DNA of 64,000 nucleotides, from positions 6,120,001 to 6,184,000 of the forward strand of contig NZ_SNWR01000001.1 of assembly GCF_004362215.1 (NCBI RefSeq), given 5' to 3'. Shown here one piece after another: positions 51,067 to 59,815 of this stretch. Below the pieces are notes generated by a model, which ran no database searches, was not told where the DNA came from, and worked only from the letters and a program-made list of their open reading frames with translations. The DNA is from Paractinoplanes brasiliensis (GTDB lineage: Bacteria; Actinomycetota; Actinomycetes; Mycobacteriales; Micromonosporaceae). The position numbers and the translations under genes are program-made. How positions within the stretch are numbered: the first letter of the stretch is position 1; each line of letters starts with the position of its first letter.

Positions 51067-51747
51067 TCACCTCGTCCTGTCAGCCGATGGAGGTACCACC
51101 AGTCCGGTCTCGTAGGCGATCACCACCAGCTGCGCGCGGTCATGGGCGCCGAGTTTGGCCATCGTGCGGTTGACGTGAGTCTTGACCGTGTGCGGGCTGA
51201 CCACGAGGCGGTCGGCGATCTCGTCGTTGGACAGCCCCGAGCCGACGAGGGCCAGGATCTCGCGTTCCCGGTCGGTCAGGCCGGAGAGCCGGGCGGGCGG
51301 GACGAGCCGCCCCGGATCGGGGCGGGCGAGGAACCGGGCGATGAGGCTGCGCGTGGCCGCAGGGCTGAGCAGGGCCTCGCCGGAGTGCACGAGGCGGATG
51401 GCGTCGAGCAGTTGGTCCGGTTCGGCGCTCTTGCCGAGGAAGCCGCTGGCGCCGCTGCGCAAGGCCGCGAAGACGTACTCGTCGATTTCGAAGGTCGTCA
51501 GGATGAGCACGTGGACGCCGGCCAGATCGTCGTCGGCGGTGATCAGGCGGGTGGCGCCGAGGCCGTCGAGCTCGGGCATCCGGATGTCCATCAGCACGAC
51601 GTCGGCGCGCTCGGTGCGGGCCAGCGTGACCGCCTCGGCGCCGGTGCGGGCCTCGCCGACGACGGTCAGGTCCGGCGCGGAGCGTACGAGGGTGGCGAAC
51701 CCCGCCCGGACGACGGGCTGATCGTCGGCGATGACCACGCGAATCAC
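51067..51747 (-). CDS. NarL/LuxR-type response regulator
   Basis: A 226-residue regulator. The receiver domain starts MIRVVIADDQPVVRAGFATL; Asp9/Asp10 are the acidic pocket, Asp54 in VVLMDIRMPEL is the phosphorylation site and TTFEIDEYVFAALRSGASGF holds the switch Thr/Lys region. The C-terminal LuxR helix-turn-helix is LTDREREILALVGSGLSNDE then IADRLVVSPHTVKTHVNRTM. Its GTG start overlaps the kinase stop by four bases. It probably controls the divergent ABC transporter, a common actinomycete arrangement. Confidence 0.92.
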   Translation of the reverse strand: MIRVVIADDQPVVRAGFATLVRSAPDLTVVGEARTGAEAVTLARTERADVVLMDIRMPELDGLGATRLITADDDLAGVHVLILTTFEIDEYVFAALRSGASGFLGKSAEPDQLLDAIRLVHSGEALLSPAATRSLIARFLARPDPGRLVPPARLSGLTDREREILALVGSGLSNDEIADRLVVSPHTVKTHVNRTMAKLGAHDRAQLVVIAYETGLVVPPSADRTR

Positions 51748-52859
51748 GTCGCTACCCCGCCCGGCAGTGTGGCGGCCACGAGGAAACCGCCCGACGGCCG
51801 GGGACCGGCGCGCAGCGACCCACCCACCGCCCCGACCCGCTCACGCATCCCGGCGATGCCGTGACCCGCGGCCGGCACCGCGCGCGGTCCGTCGTTCTCG
51901 ACGGTGAGCTGCAGCTCGTCTCGGCGAAAGCACATGGTGATCTGTACGGGCTGACCGGCGGCGTGTTTGCAGGCGTTGGTCAGCGCTTCCTGAATGACCC
52001 GGTACGCCGTGAGGTCGACGGGCCGCGAGAGAGCCGGCGGCGCCCCTTGTCGGTGAACGTCGACGCGCAACCCGGAACGCCGGAACGACGCCAGCAGATC
52101 ATCCAGCCCCGCCAGGCCGAGAGTGGGCTCAACCGGCGCGGCAGGTTCGCCCGGCTGGCGCAACAAGCCGACCGAGTCGCGCAGTTCCTCCAGCGCCGCC
52201 TTGCTGCCGTCACGGACATGCCGCAGCGCCTCGCGCACCTCCGGCACCGGGTCTGTCAGCAAGTGCGCCGCCACGCCGGCCTGCACGTTGATGAGGGCCA
52301 GCTGATGACCGACGCTGTCGTGCAGATCGCGGGCGATGCGCAACCGTTCCTCCGCCACGCGGCGCTGAGCGTCCAGCTCGCGGCCGTGCTCGCTCTCGGC
52401 CAGGTAGCGGCGGCGATGCCGGGCGGCCGTGCCGGCGGCCACCGCCAGCGCGCCCAGGGCCACCAGGGTCAGGTTCTCCGGCCCCAGCACACGGCTCGGC
52501 GCATAGAACGTATGGAAGGCGCCGATCGACAGCACCACCACGCCACCGAGCACCAGCGACCGGCGGCGGTCCGAATGCTCAGCCACCGTGTAGAGCGCCA
52601 CCAGCGGAGCGCTCAGCGCCAGGATGCCGTTGTCCCCGCGATACCGCGCCATGTACACCTCGGCCGCGACGGTGCTGACGGCCAGGACGGTGAACGGCAA
52701 CCGGCTTCGTAGCAGCAGCGGGGCCGCCGCCGCGGCGGCCAGCAGCACCGCGACGCCGTCGTGCAGGTGATCGCCGCCGGCCCGGCCGAGCAGCGTGGCG
52801 ACGAGGACCGCACCGGCCACGGCGCCATCCGCGACATGCGGGCGGCTGAAAGCCTCCAT
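51744..52859 (-). CDS. Membrane sensor histidine kinase (HisKA_3 type)
   Basis: A 371-residue kinase. Four to five helices at about 12-145 form the sensor part with almost no outer loop (DesK/LiaS-like, so it probably senses membrane state). The dimerisation/phospho-acceptor helix has His180 in ERLRIARDLHDSVGHQLALI. The ATPase domain has NACKHAAG (N box), then GHGIAGMRERVGAVGG (G box). The start is taken as the ATG at 52859, although no ribosome site is obvious; a GTG six bases upstream is possible. Partner of the overlapping NarL-type regulator. Confidence 0.9.
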   Translation of the reverse strand: MEAFSRPHVADGAVAGAVLVATLLGRAGGDHLHDGVAVLLAAAAAAPLLLRSRLPFTVLAVSTVAAEVYMARYRGDNGILALSAPLVALYTVAEHSDRRRSLVLGGVVVLSIGAFHTFYAPSRVLGPENLTLVALGALAVAAGTAARHRRRYLAESEHGRELDAQRRVAEERLRIARDLHDSVGHQLALINVQAGVAAHLLTDPVPEVREALRHVRDGSKAALEELRDSVGLLRQPGEPAAPVEPTLGLAGLDDLLASFRRSGLRVDVHRQGAPPALSRPVDLTAYRVIQEALTNACKHAAGQPVQITMCFRRDELQLTVENDGPRAVPAAGHGIAGMRERVGAVGGSLRAGPRPSGGFLVAATLPGGVAT

Positions 52860-52970
52860 GAGCACACGGTAGGGGTGCTGCGGCTCGGAGACGATACCGC
52901 GGTTGCTGTACGCCGAAGATGCCGCCGCTGGGCGACGACAAGAGCCCTTCGTCCGGACACAGTCAGGTCC

Positions 52971-53672
52971 ATGAGCCATGTGACAGTGACCGGCCTGACC
53001 AAGCGGTTCGACGCCGTGGAGGCCGTCAGCGATCTCAGCTTCGAGGTGACGCCTGGGATCACCGGCTTCCTCGGTCCCAACGGCGCCGGCAAGACCACCA
53101 CCCTGCGCATCCTGCTCGGGTTGATCCGGCCGACCGCCGGAACAGCCACCATCGACGGCAAGCGCTACGCCGACCTTCCGCATCCCCGCCGTGCTGTCGG
53201 AGCAGTCCTCGAGGCGACCGGCTTCCACCCCGGCCGCACCGCCCGCCAGCACCTGCTGATCTTGGCCACCGGCAGCGGCCTGCCCGCTGCCCGGGTCGAC
53301 GAGGTGCTCGATCAGATCGGCCTCGCCGCCGATGCCGGCCGGCGCGTCGGCGGGTTCTCGCTCGGCATGCGCCAGCGACTCGGCCTCGCGGCGGCGCTGC
53401 TCGGCGACCCCGCCGTGCTGATCCTCGACGAGCCCGCCAACGGCCTCGACCCGGCGGGCATGGCCTGGCTGCGCAAACTGCTCCGCGAGCAGGCGGATCA
53501 GGGCCGCACCGTGTTGATCTCCAGCCACGTGCTGGCCGAGGTGGCCCAGACCGTCGACCGGGTCATCGTCATCAGCGGCGGCCGGTTGCGTTACTCCGGC
53601 GCCCTGGACCGACTGGCCGGGGACGGGCTCGAGAGCGCGTTCCTGCGGCTGACCGAGGAGGCTCCCCGATGA
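52971..53672 (+). CDS. ABC exporter ATPase
   Basis: A 233-residue ATPase of the short bacitracin/antibiotic-exporter type. Walker A is GPNGAGKTTT, the signature FSLGMRQRLGLAAALLG, Walker B VLILDEPANGLDP, and the switch His is in ISSHVLAEVAQ. The start is the ATG at 52971. It overlaps the permease by four bases and is divergent from the kinase/regulator pair across 111 bases. Such units usually export antimicrobial peptides or lipophilic compounds (known for the family); the specific substrate is unknown. Confidence 0.92.
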   Translation: MSHVTVTGLTKRFDAVEAVSDLSFEVTPGITGFLGPNGAGKTTTLRILLGLIRPTAGTATIDGKRYADLPHPRRAVGAVLEATGFHPGRTARQHLLILATGSGLPAARVDEVLDQIGLAADAGRRVGGFSLGMRQRLGLAAALLGDPAVLILDEPANGLDPAGMAWLRKLLREQADQGRTVLISSHVLAEVAQTVDRVIVISGGRLRYSGALDRLAGDGLESAFLRLTEEAPR

Positions 53673-54394
53673 TCGTGCGCGCCGAGATCCGCAAACTGCT
53701 CACCACCCGTACCCCGCTGATCCTGTTCGCCGCCGCGCAACTGCTCGTCATCGCCGGCATCTCCGGAGTCATGGCCAGGCGCGACGACATCGCGGCCACC
53801 GAGACGCAGCGGGCCGCCGTCTCGCACATCGGCCTGGTGTCGCTGTTCGCGCTCGTCCTCGGCATCATGGCGGTCGCCGGCGAGTACCGGCACCGCACGA
53901 TCTCCGACACGTACCTCACGACGCCCGACCGCGCCCCTGTCGTGCTGGCCAAGCTCGGTGTCTACTCGATCGCCGGGCTGGTCTTCGGCGTGGCCGCCGC
54001 CGCGACCGCCCTGGCCTCGGCCGCCATCTGGCTGGCCGCCCGAGGCGAGTCCCTGGCCGTCACCTCCGGCGACCTCTGGCAGACCATCGCCGGTGGCATC
54101 CTGTGGAACGCCCTCTTCGGCGCGATCGGCGTGGGCGTCGGCGCGCTGATCACCAACCTGATGGGCGCGATCGCCGCCGCCCTCGCCTGGATCGCCCTGG
54201 TCGAGGGCATCGTCGGCCAGCTCGTCGGCGACGCCGCCGGCTGGCTCCCGTTCGCCCTCGGCTCGGCCCTTGACACGCTGCCGACCGCCACCGACGGCCC
54301 GCCGCAGTGGCTGGCCGGTCTGGCGCTGGCGGCCTACGCCGTGGTCTTCGCGGCCGCCGCCACTCTGACGACGGTACGGCGCGATGTCGTCTGA
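53669..54394 (+). CDS. ABC exporter permease
   Basis: A 241-residue membrane protein with six helices, including LILFAAAQLLVIAGISGVMA, IGLVSLFALVLGIMAVAGEY, LGVYSIAGLVFGVAAAATAL, LWNALFGAIGVGVGALITNL and WLAGLALAAYAVVFAAAATL. The motif GEYRHRTISDTYLTTPDR after helix 2 is characteristic of ABC-2 type permeases of this group. ATGA overlap with the ATPase. Confidence 0.88.
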   Translation: MIVRAEIRKLLTTRTPLILFAAAQLLVIAGISGVMARRDDIAATETQRAAVSHIGLVSLFALVLGIMAVAGEYRHRTISDTYLTTPDRAPVVLAKLGVYSIAGLVFGVAAAATALASAAIWLAARGESLAVTSGDLWQTIAGGILWNALFGAIGVGVGALITNLMGAIAAALAWIALVEGIVGQLVGDAAGWLPFALGSALDTLPTATDGPPQWLAGLALAAYAVVFAAAATLTTVRRDVV

Positions 54395-54591
54395 AACCCG
54401 GCCGAGGCGTACGAGGAGCGGCGCTTCGACGTTGCCCGGCCCATGCCGGCAGGCGAGTTCGCTCGGCCGATTTCAGGGTCCGGGTGCTCCAGTGGTTCTG
54501 ATCCGCCCCGTATCACCCACCGGCGTCGCAGCGGGACCGGCTCGATGCCGTGCGCCGCCGCCGCTGTCGCCACGCCGGCGATTCCTGTCGA

Positions 54592-55077
54592 TCACCGCTG
54601 CTCTTCTTCCCGCGACCGCGGAGCCAGCACCACCACCGCCGTCTCCGTCGGCCGCAGCGCGGCGTACGCGTCGAGCTTCCGATCGATCTCCCGCCAGCGA
54701 CCCCACAGCCGCGCCCGCTCCTCCCCGGTCGCCGCGTGTGCCCGTACGAGCCGCCGCCCGTCCGGCAACTCCACAGTCGCCTCCGGGTTCGACCGCAGGT
54801 TCAGCCACCACGCCGGCTCGGGTTTCCCCCACCCGTTCATCGCCAGCGTCACCACATCCGGCCCGTCCTCGAAGTAGGCCAGGATGACGCCGCGCTCGAC
54901 CCCGCTACGCCGCCCGATCGTGGTCAGCCGCATCATCCCGTAGCGCCCCGCGCTCGGCCGTCGCAACCCGACCCGGCCGCCGCTCACCCGGTACAGCGTC
55001 CGATGAACCGACCAGGCGAACCGAATGAACCAGCGCGGGGGCAGCCACGGTCGGGTCGCCTTCTCGTGCACAGACAT
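54592..55077 (-). CDS. F420-type nitroreductase family protein (Ddn-like)
   Basis: A 161-residue soluble protein. After a helical N-terminus (PRWFIRFAWSVHRTLYRVSG) come MMRLTTIGRRSGVERGVILA, DVVTLAMNGWGKPEPAWWLN, LRSNPEATVELPDGRRLVRA and ERARLWGRWREIDRKLDAYA. This is the split-barrel deazaflavin-dependent nitroreductase family, whose members use F420H2 on quinones, nitro compounds or fatty acids. It is one of three in the window. Monocistronic. Confidence 0.85.
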   Translation of the reverse strand: MSVHEKATRPWLPPRWFIRFAWSVHRTLYRVSGGRVGLRRPSAGRYGMMRLTTIGRRSGVERGVILAYFEDGPDVVTLAMNGWGKPEPAWWLNLRSNPEATVELPDGRRLVRAHAATGEERARLWGRWREIDRKLDAYAALRPTETAVVVLAPRSREEEQR

Positions 55078-55506
55078 GTGTAGGCCTCCTCCGGCAGGAT
55101 CACCTCGCCGTCACCCTAGGATCGGTGGCCGTGGCGAAGCCAGAGCCGAAGGTCATGTGTTGCCACCGCCTGACCCGCGACCACCAGCCGGCCAGACGCG
55201 GGTCCGGAGGGCGGTTCCGGCCTTGCGCCGGCAACACCTCCAGGCGCAGCTGAACCTTGCGGCCGGCGCCGGTTCGCCGGTCCTCCGCCGCGGAAGGAAA
55301 CGGGGGGCGCTCGCGAAGACCACCCGCTCCGTCGATGCCGGTTCCGCGGGACGGAACGCTCGGAGCACAGGTCGTTCGCCCCTGGTGCGGCCGATCGGAC
55401 GCGGGTGTCGTAGACGTCAGCACGATCCGACCGTCCCCGTGGGGCCGCGCCTCGCAACCTGGAAGTGCCGTCGTCCGCGGGGGCCTGATGAGGGAGGACG
55501 GAAGAC
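55078..55506. other. Intergenic stretch, no gene recognised
   Basis: About 430 bases between the Ddn-like gene and the VOC gene. Both strands have open frames, rich in Arg/Pro, with no recognisable domain. Only the ribosome site of the VOC gene at the 3' end (GGGAGGACGGAAG) is clear. Confidence 0.35.
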
Positions 55507-55869
55507 ATGCCAAATCCGGTGGTGCACTGGGAGATCGGCGGTCGTGACCTCGAGACTCTGCAGGACTTCTACGCCAAGGCGTTCGGCTGGACGATCCGCG
55601 ACGGCGGCCCCGGTTACCGCATGGTGGACCGCGTCGGCGGCGGGCTCGGCGGCGGCCTGATGCAGGCACGCGAGCAGGCCCCGCCGTACGTGACGATCTA
55701 TGTTCAGGTCGAGGATCTGGAGACCGCCCTCAAGCTGATCGGTGACCTGGGCGGAACGCCGCTCGTCCCACCGACCCCGATCGACGACTCGATGTCCTTC
55801 GCGTTGTTCCGCGATCCCGAAGGCAACGTCGTCGGGCTGCTTCGCGCTGCCACCCCGATCACCGACTGA
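55507..55869 (+). CDS. VOC (glyoxalase-fold) superfamily protein
   Basis: A 120-residue protein of the vicinal-oxygen-chelate fold. It begins PNPVVHWEIGGRDLETLQDF then YAKAFGWTIRD, continues YVTIYVQVEDLETALKLIGD and ends MSFALFRDPEGNVVGLLRA. Single VOC modules like this dimerise. His7 and Glu111 (FRDPEGN) are in the usual metal-ligand places, but enzymatic activity is not assured; many homologues are resistance or binding proteins. Good ribosome site. Confidence 0.85.
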   Translation: MPNPVVHWEIGGRDLETLQDFYAKAFGWTIRDGGPGYRMVDRVGGGLGGGLMQAREQAPPYVTIYVQVEDLETALKLIGDLGGTPLVPPTPIDDSMSFALFRDPEGNVVGLLRAATPITD

Positions 55870-56059
55870 CAGGTGGCGCACGGACCCCAGCGGCATGAGC
55901 GGGTCCGGTCGCCGTGGCGGGCCGGCGATGGGTTCCTTGGGCATCGCCGGCCAGGGACCGGTGGCCGGGTTCAGGATCAGGCCATGAACCGGCTTGGCGG
56001 CCCGCGACGGTGGCACCGGTCTGCCGACCCATAGGGAGTCGCCCTGAGGCTTGGCTGGC

Positions 56060-56527
56060 TCAGCCGGGGCGGTCCGCCGGGGTGAGTTCGAAGACCGGGT
56101 GCCGGCCGGCCTCGGCGACGAAGTCGGATACCGGCGCGTCCGGTGCGGCGTCGAAGTACGGCCGGGTCGGCCGGGCGATCAGGATGTATTGCTTCAGCAC
56201 CGGACCGGCCTCGTCCGCGCCCACCTCCCGGACGGCGTAGTGCGTCGTGTGCCCACGGCGGCTGAGCGTCACCCGGCCGGCTGCACGGGCGTTCAGCACC
56301 CAGGCCACCGCCCCGTACGGCGCCACCAGGAAGCGCCGGTCGTCGCGCTCGATGAGGGTGACCGGGGTGGTGCGCATCCGGCCGGTTCTGCGTCCGCGGG
56401 TGGTGAGCAGGTACGAGTGCGGGACGAGACCGGCGCGGATCAACACGCTCACGACGCGGTCCCCGATCCGGCGTGCGCGTGTCATGTGGAAGGCGGGAGC
56501 TCTGTCGGTAGTCATGATGTCCACCAC
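56060..56527 (-). CDS. F420-type nitroreductase family protein (Ddn-like), third copy
   Basis: A protein of about 155 residues: LLTTRGRRTGRMRTTPVTLI, DRRFLVAPYGAVAWVLNARA, GRVTLSRRGHTTHYAVREVG. It keeps the typical LTTxGRRSGxxRxxPV strand and the FLVAxxGG-like loop, here APYGAVAWVLN. The start is uncertain: GTG at 56527, GTG at 56524 (better spacing to AAAGG) or ATG at 56515. Predicted soluble. It shares the fold with the genes at 7574 and 54592 but differs clearly in sequence. Confidence 0.8.
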   Translation of the reverse strand: MVDIMTTDRAPAFHMTRARRIGDRVVSVLIRAGLVPHSYLLTTRGRRTGRMRTTPVTLIERDDRRFLVAPYGAVAWVLNARAAGRVTLSRRGHTTHYAVREVGADEAGPVLKQYILIARPTRPYFDAAPDAPVSDFVAEAGRHPVFELTPADRPG

Positions 56528-56591
56528 GACCTTTCTGGCGCGCCCAGGGCGCGCCCCGATTCGTGACGCCCAGCCGGGACCGGACGGTTTC

Positions 56592-57572
56592 TCAGCGGAA
56601 GTAGCCGGCGTGCTGGTCGAACTGGCTGCCGACCGTGCCGACGATCTGGCCGCGGTCGCCCAAGGCGTTGACGGTGACGTGGTCGGGGATGCCGGCCGTC
56701 GTCAGATCCCGCAGGACGCCGTCCTGCCAGAGGAACGGATGCATGGCGCCGGAAGCTGTCTCGGCGAAGCCCACAACCTGACCGCGGTCGTTGACGTCGA
56801 TCGCGTATGCGGCCTCACCACCGAAGGTGCCCAGGTCGAGGAAGGTGCCCGACTGCAGCAGGTACGCGCGGCTGGTGATGAAGCTGGCGTTCCCGACGAT
56901 CCATCCCCGGTCGTTGATGGCGACCGGCGACCAGTCGTCGTATCCGGCCGGCGCGCCGAGGTCGTACGTCCGGCCGCCGAACCACATCGTGGCCCCGGTC
57001 CCGCCGACGTGGTCCGTCCCGATGACCTGGCCGCGGTCGTTGATGTCCCATGGGTACCCGGTGCCGAGCTCCGTCATTCTCCCGTCCCGCCACCGGAACG
57101 CCCGCTGGCCCGCGGTGGTGTACCGGGTTCCGACGACCTCGCCCCGGTTGTTGATGGCGGTGGCCATGCTGTCCACGCTGCCGGGGTCGATGTCGGTCAG
57201 CGTGCCGTGCCGCCAGACGAAAGCGTGCGCCGTGGACTGTTCCGGATCCCAGTGCACCACACTGAATCCGGCCACCTCACCGCGGTTGTTCACCGCCGTC
57301 GCCCGTCCGTACTCGCCCTGGCCCGGCTGCAGCACACCGAGATCGGTCAGCCGGCCGGCTGACCAGAGGAACCCGTGGGTGCCCGAGCCGGCGGTGAGTG
57401 ATCCTTCGCCGACGATGTCGCCGCGATCGTTGATGGCCCGGGCCTCCCCGCCGAATCCCAGATCCACGGCCTCGTAGCGCCTGGTCGCCGCGGCGGCGCC
57501 GCCCGGCGCGACTGTCAGCGCCAGGACGACCGCGGCCGCGGCTCCCAACGCCCGGTCCACGTTGCTGAACAT
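56592..57572 (-). CDS. Secreted HAF-repeat protein
   Basis: A 326-residue secreted protein. The signal peptide is about 1-29 (LGAAAAVVLALTVAPGGAAA). The rest consists of about six to seven HAF-type repeats of roughly 40 residues, each with A-x-A-INDRGxxVG followed by a turn and AFxWxxGxxTDLG. Examples are ARAINDRGDIVGEGS, ATAINNRGEVVGTRY and VAINDRGWIVGNAS. Such repeats form a beta-propeller-like extracellular fold (known for the family name only; function unknown). It stands alone, with no enzyme partner nearby. Confidence 0.82.
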   Translation of the reverse strand: MFSNVDRALGAAAAVVLALTVAPGGAAAATRRYEAVDLGFGGEARAINDRGDIVGEGSLTAGSGTHGFLWSAGRLTDLGVLQPGQGEYGRATAVNNRGEVAGFSVVHWDPEQSTAHAFVWRHGTLTDIDPGSVDSMATAINNRGEVVGTRYTTAGQRAFRWRDGRMTELGTGYPWDINDRGQVIGTDHVGGTGATMWFGGRTYDLGAPAGYDDWSPVAINDRGWIVGNASFITSRAYLLQSGTFLDLGTFGGEAAYAIDVNDRGQVVGFAETASGAMHPFLWQDGVLRDLTTAGIPDHVTVNALGDRGQIVGTVGSQFDQHAGYFR

Positions 57573-57792
57573 GGAGGTCTCCCTTCCCTCCCTGTGTCGT
57601 AACGCGGGGCGGTCCGCGCCGCGAGAGGCGAAAGGCCCGACTTTCCGGGTGACGATCGCATCCGGCGTCTTCGCCGCACGAGGAACGGAGACGGGTCAGC
57701 AGGGGCCGAAGTCCCCTTCCCGGCGGACCTTCGGCAGATCTTTGTCCCGTGAGGGCGGGCGCGTCATTCCTGGCGCACTACCATCGTGTGCC

Positions 57793-57981
57793 ATGAGCGA
57801 CACCACCCTTGCGCTCCTGCCCCTGATCCTGCTCGGCGTGGCCTTCCTCGGTTACTGCTTCTACGACCTCTCCCGCCACGAGGTGCGTTACCTGCCCAAG
57901 TGGGCCTGGGCGCTGATCTGCGTGATCTCGATCCCGCTCGGGGGAATCGTCTACCTGCTCGTGGGCCGTGGCCACCGGTGA
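57793..57981 (+). CDS. PLDc_N-type two-helix membrane protein (62 aa)
   Basis: The ATG at 57793 begins MSDTTLALLPLILLGVAFLG. Two helices (about 6-24 and 37-57) flank the conserved FYDLSRHEVRYLPKWAWALI, typical of the phospholipase-D N-terminal membrane segment found as a stand-alone protein. It overlaps the following ABC ATPase by four bases, so it is the first member of a three-gene ABC operon and may be an accessory subunit. Confidence 0.8.
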   Translation: MSDTTLALLPLILLGVAFLGYCFYDLSRHEVRYLPKWAWALICVISIPLGGIVYLLVGRGHR

Positions 57982-58853
57982 TCGTCGAGACCTCGGCGTT
58001 GACGAAGCGCTACGGGGCACACGCCGCTCTGGACGGTGTCGATCTGGCCGTCCCGGCCGGCTCGGTGTACGGGCTGGTCGGGCCGAACGGCGCGGGCAAG
58101 ACCACGCTCCTGGGCATCCTCGCCGGGCTTCGTCGTCCGACCAGCGGATCGATCCGGCTCGAGGTGGAGCGTGACCGGGTCGCGACTCTGCCCGACACAC
58201 CACAGTTCGATCCGTGGCTCACCGGCCGGGAAGTGGTCTCGCTGGCGGCTCGTCTGGCTCCTTCGACGCCGACCGGCAAGGTGGACGAGGTGCTGGCCGA
58301 GGCGGGGCTCGCCGAGGCCTCCGCCCGCCGGGCCGGTGGCTATTCGCGCGGCATGCTGCAGCGGCTGGGACTGGCCGCCACCATGGTCGGCGAACCGTCT
58401 CTGCTACTCCTCGACGAGCCGGCGTCCGCCCTCGATCCGGCCGGCCGCCGGGAGGTGCTCGACCTGATCGCCCGGCTGCGCGGCCGCGCGACCGTGATCT
58501 TCTCCAGTCACATCCTGGCCGACGTGCAGGAGGTCTGCGACCGGATCGGCATCCTGCGCGACGGCCGCCTGCTCTTTCAGGGCAGCCTGGATCAACTGCT
58601 GGTGGGCCGGGCGACGCCCTCGGTCGAGCTTCGTCTGCGAAGCGGTGGTGATCAGGCCGAGGCGCTGCTGCGGCGCCAGGATTGGGTGACTTCGGTACGT
58701 CCGGGCGGCGCCGGGCTGATCGTCGGGGTACGCACGATGGACGAGGCGGAGACCCACATGGCCGGCGTGCTCGCCCAGTCCGGCGCGAAGGTGATCAGCG
58801 TCGGCCCGCGCGAGGCCGAGCTGGAGGACGTGTTCCTGGAGCTGACGTCATGA
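57978..58853 (+). CDS. ABC exporter ATPase
   Basis: A 291-residue ATPase. The GTG start at 57978 overlaps the stop of the small membrane gene. Walker A is GPNGAGKTTL, the signature YSRGMLQRLGLAATMVG, Walker B LLLLDEPASALDP, and the switch His is in FSSHILADVQE. Residues about 215-290 form the C-terminal domain of DrrA-like ATPases, ending LEDVFLELTS. Exports lipids or drugs with the next gene's product. Confidence 0.9.
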   Translation: MIVETSALTKRYGAHAALDGVDLAVPAGSVYGLVGPNGAGKTTLLGILAGLRRPTSGSIRLEVERDRVATLPDTPQFDPWLTGREVVSLAARLAPSTPTGKVDEVLAEAGLAEASARRAGGYSRGMLQRLGLAATMVGEPSLLLLDEPASALDPAGRREVLDLIARLRGRATVIFSSHILADVQEVCDRIGILRDGRLLFQGSLDQLLVGRATPSVELRLRSGGDQAEALLRRQDWVTSVRPGGAGLIVGVRTMDEAETHMAGVLAQSGAKVISVGPREAELEDVFLELTS

Positions 58854-59599
58854 CCCTGTGGCGCCTGGAACTGCTGCGTCTGGTGCGGACGCGACGCCTG
58901 GTCGCGCTCCTTGCGGTGTACGCGTTCTTCGGCCTGACCGGCCCACTCACCGCCCGCTATCTCGATCGGATTCTCGATGCCATCGGCACCGAGGGCGTTC
59001 AGGTGCAATTCCCCGAGCCCACGCCGGCCGACGGCATCACACAGTTCGTCGGCAACGCGTCGCAGATCGGTCTGCTCGTCGTCGTCCTGGTCTCGGCGTC
59101 GGCGCTGGCGTTCGACGCGCGCCGGGAGATGGCCGTCTTTCTGCGGACGCGGGTCGCCGGCGTACGCTCGATCGTCCTGCCGGCGTACGCGATCAACGTC
59201 GCCGGCGCCGTGGCCGGCCTGTTGCTCGGTACGGCCTGTGCCTGGTACGAGACAGCGATCTTGCTGGGCGCCCCACCGGCCACCGCCATGCTGGCCGGGA
59301 TCGCCTACGGGTCCGTGTCCCTGGCGTTCGCCGTCGCCCTCGTGGCGTTCATGGCCGCCCTGGTGCGGAGCGTGCTCGCGGCGGCGGGCAGCGCGCTGGC
59401 CGTCTTGCTGCTCATCGGCATCCTCGGCAGCGCCGCTCGGGTGGGCACGTGGCTTCCCACCGGGCTGCTGGGCGCCCTCGGCGAGCTCACCGCCGGCCGG
59501 GCGCCCGGCGACTATCTGCCGGGCCTCGCGGTGACGCTGATTCTCATCGTCCTCGCGTTGACCGGCGCGGTCCGGCTCGGTGACCGCCGCGAACTCTGA
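58850..59599 (+). CDS. ABC exporter permease
   Basis: A 249-residue ABC-2 type permease with six helices. The N-terminus is MTLWRLELLRLVRTRRLVAL. Helices include LVALLAVYAFFGLTGPLTAR, IGLLVVVLVSASALAFDARR, SVSLAFAVALVAFMAALVRS and AGSALAVLLLIGILGSAARV, with the last at the C-terminus (LAVTLILIVLALTGAVRLG). The large loop after helix 1 holds GTEGVQVQFPEPTPADGITQ. ATGA overlap with the ATPase. Confidence 0.86.
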   Translation: MTLWRLELLRLVRTRRLVALLAVYAFFGLTGPLTARYLDRILDAIGTEGVQVQFPEPTPADGITQFVGNASQIGLLVVVLVSASALAFDARREMAVFLRTRVAGVRSIVLPAYAINVAGAVAGLLLGTACAWYETAILLGAPPATAMLAGIAYGSVSLAFAVALVAFMAALVRSVLAAAGSALAVLLLIGILGSAARVGTWLPTGLLGALGELTAGRAPGDYLPGLAVTLILIVLALTGAVRLGDRREL

Positions 59600-59764
59600 C
59601 GTCCGGCCGACCGGTCGCACAGCGGGCCACGGCGCCGCGCCGGACCACTGAGCAGTCCGGGTCTTCGGGTGCGCCCAGCTGCGGCAGGCCGGGTAGGTAC
59701 CCCTGGGGATCTCTGGTACCGCGAAAGTGCGTTCTTGCGACGCACGATCCGGCGAGTCGAGGAT

Positions 59765-59787
59765 TGGTATGCGTGAGGAACCTACAC
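59765..59787 (+). promoter_or_regulatory. 23-bp element upstream of the enoyl-CoA hydratase gene
   Basis: TGGTATGC, three variable bases, then AGGAACCTACAC, ending 28 bases before the ATG. The same sequence in reverse orientation occurs before the HxlR gene (60818-60840), identical at 20 of 23 positions. It is probably the binding site of that HxlR regulator. Confidence 0.65.
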
Positions 59788-59815
59788 GCCTGTCGACAAC
59801 CGATCGGATATCACG

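Noticed and set aside
51744..53528. Longer reading of the histidine kinase (594 codons)
   Set aside because: The upstream part is antisense to the ABC ATPase. The sensor helices start right after the ATG at 52859.
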